The translations under genes and the position numbers were made by a program. From positions 1 to 24,659 of the forward strand of contig JBQTHP010000053.1 of assembly GCA_052389755.1 (NCBI GenBank): a stretch of DNA of 24,659 bases. The letters run 5' to 3'. Under the pieces are notes generated by a model. It ran no database searches. It was not told the DNA's origin and saw only the letters and a program-made list of their open reading frames with translations. Origin of the DNA: JBQTHP01 sp052389755 (GTDB taxonomy: Bacteria; Pseudomonadota; Gammaproteobacteria; Steroidobacterales; Steroidobacteraceae). This document shows positions 23,947 through 24,659 of this stretch, piece by piece; positions within the stretch are counted from its first letter, which is position 1; every line of letters begins with the position of its first letter.

Positions 23947-24600
23947 GTGACGCGACACCAGTCTGCGCGTAGCTCGCCGCTCAGCACCGCTCGTCGCGTC
24001 GTCGTGAAAGTGGGCTCGGCGTTGCTCGTCGACCAGGAACAGGGCCGGATGAATCGCGTGTGGCTCGAGGCCCTGGTCGAGGATCTCGTGCGCCTGCGCA
24101 AGCGCGAGCAGCAGGTCATTCTGGTGTCATCGGGCGCGATCGCGCTCGGCCGCCGTGATCTCGGATTTCCGCAAGGACCGCTGCGCCTGGAGCAGAGCCA
24201 GGCGGCGGCCGCGGTCGGCCAGATCCGTCTCGCTCATATATATAGAGAGGTGTTCGAACGCCATGGCGTGACCGTGGCGCAGTTGCTCCTCACCCTGCAG
24301 GACAGCGAGCAGCGCCGTCGCTACCTGAACGCCCGCGCCACGTTCGAATCGCTGCTCGACCTCGATGTCATGCCCATCGTCAACGAGAACGACACGGTCG
24401 CTACCGCCGAAATTCGCTATGGCGACAACGACCGCCTCGCTGCGCGCGTGGCGCAGATGGCCAGCGCCGATTGCATGGTGCTGCTTTCGGACGTGGACGG
24501 CCTCTACACGGCTGACCCGAATCGCGACAGCGGACGGATAGTAGTTTCAAACGTGTGTCGCTCGCAGAGTTGCGCTGGGGTTGAGGGTGGCCGGCGGTGA
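23947..24600 (+). CDS. proB: Glutamate 5-kinase, 3' end interrupted near 24540
   Basis: ProB phosphorylates glutamate as the first step of proline synthesis in the cytoplasm. The amino-acid kinase domain begins at RRVVVKVGSALLV and continues with VILVSSGAIALGRRDLGF, QSQAAAAVGQIRL, QLLLTLQDSEQRRRYLNARATFESLL, PIVNENDTVATAEIRYGDNDRLAARVA and LLSDVDGLYTADPNRD. GTG at 23947 is the likely start. Normal chains are about 260-370 residues with a distal glycine-rich kinase segment and often a PUA domain. Here homology stops at about residue 198 (24540), and the frame ends after 20 unrelated residues at 24600. The remainder appears to be displaced by inserted DNA, so the enzyme should be inactive unless another proB copy exists. 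Confidence 0.88.
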   Translation: MTRHQSARSSPLSTARRVVVKVGSALLVDQEQGRMNRVWLEALVEDLVRLRKREQQVILVSSGAIALGRRDLGFPQGPLRLEQSQAAAAVGQIRLAHIYREVFERHGVTVAQLLLTLQDSEQRRRYLNARATFESLLDLDVMPIVNENDTVATAEIRYGDNDRLAARVAQMASADCMVLLSDVDGLYTADPNRDSGRIVVSNVCRSQSCAGVEGGRR

Positions 24601-24659
24601 GATGAGCTCGGAGTCGGCGCGGCCTGAAGACGCGAGCGATCGGAAGGTGCGCATAATTG
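24541..24659 (+). mobile_element. Probable left end of an insertion sequence within proB
   Basis: ProB homology ends at about 24540 and the following bases begin with GTAGTTTCAAACG, compatible with a terminal repeat starting GTA as in IS66-type elements. A new frame opens at GTG 24587 (or ATG 24602) and reads MSSESARPEDASDRKVRII up to the window edge, resembling the start of the small helix-turn-helix OrfA (TnpA) of IS66- or IS3-like elements. The element runs out of the window, so its identity is not established; a genome rearrangement or an assembly join would look the same from here. Confidence 0.4.
24587..24659 (+). CDS. Start of an unidentified ORF, possibly IS OrfA (partial)
   Basis: An open frame from GTG 24587 or ATG 24602 to the end of the window encodes about 20-24 residues. 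Its 'SDRKVRII' part is like the stretch just before the helix-turn-helix of IS66/IS3 OrfA proteins. GGGG-TTGAGG lies upstream of the GTG as a possible ribosome binding site. It is too short for a firm call. Confidence 0.3.
   Translation, partial: MAGGEMSSESARPEDASDRKVRII

Noticed and set aside
1..24659. CRISPR arrays, tRNA and rRNA genes, riboswitches
   Set aside because: No regularly spaced direct repeats, tRNA-like cloverleaf or rRNA sequence was noticed on reading; small RNAs cannot be excluded without a covariance search.

Overview
The window is high-GC DNA from a Gram-negative bacterium, probably a proteobacterium. Genes are tightly packed and often overlap, GTG and TTG starts are common, there are lipoprotein and Tat-type export signals, and pyruvate carboxylase is a single chain. 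No rRNA or tRNA genes or CRISPR array were seen. A Xanthomonadales- or Steroidobacter-like gammaproteobacterium is my guess, not a conclusion.

Layout. Positions 1-261 are the 3' end of a nitrate/sulfonate/taurine-type ABC ATPase. Positions 262 to about 2017 are a decayed region: a gene-free stretch, a frameshifted S41 peptidase remnant on the minus strand, and a head-less HSL-type esterase on the plus strand joined almost back to back with it. From 2049 to about 19834 there is a carbohydrate-use island. A minus-strand operon (8453 down to 2049) encodes a LacI-family regulator, a PF10091/GH144-like glucanase lipoprotein, a 1053-residue secreted protein with a discoidin domain and an (alpha/alpha)6-type catalytic region, and a secreted CE1-like esterase. 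A divergent plus-strand operon (8603-13801) encodes a Tat-lipoprotein solute-binding protein, two CUT1 sugar permeases and a periplasmic GH3 beta-glucosidase. Then come a minus-strand cytoplasmic GH1 beta-glucosidase (15165 down to 13807) and, divergent from it, a MalK/MsmK-type ATPase, a formylglycine sulfatase lipoprotein and a GH97 alpha-glucosidase (15193-19834).

The parts suggest one pathway. Secreted or lipoprotein hydrolases, the esterase and the sulfatase would debranch and cut a decorated glucan in the periplasm or at the cell surface. The CUT1 importer would take up oligosaccharides, using the separately encoded ATPase, and GH1 would finish them in the cytoplasm. The LacI regulator probably controls all of this: two near-identical 12-bp operator candidates (10 of 12 bases shared) lie in the two divergent promoter regions. 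The GH144-like enzyme makes beta-1,2-glucan (for example cyclic or osmoregulated periplasmic glucan) the leading substrate guess. The GH97 alpha-glucosidase and the sulfatase do not fit a plain beta-1,2-glucan, and no TonB/SusC receptor is present.

Positions 19885-24659 return to housekeeping genes: pyruvate carboxylase, a small XRE regulator, a decayed HTH fragment resembling the tail of REP-associated transposases, and proB. The proB reading frame departs from the family at about 24540, apparently at the left end of an insertion sequence that runs off the window.
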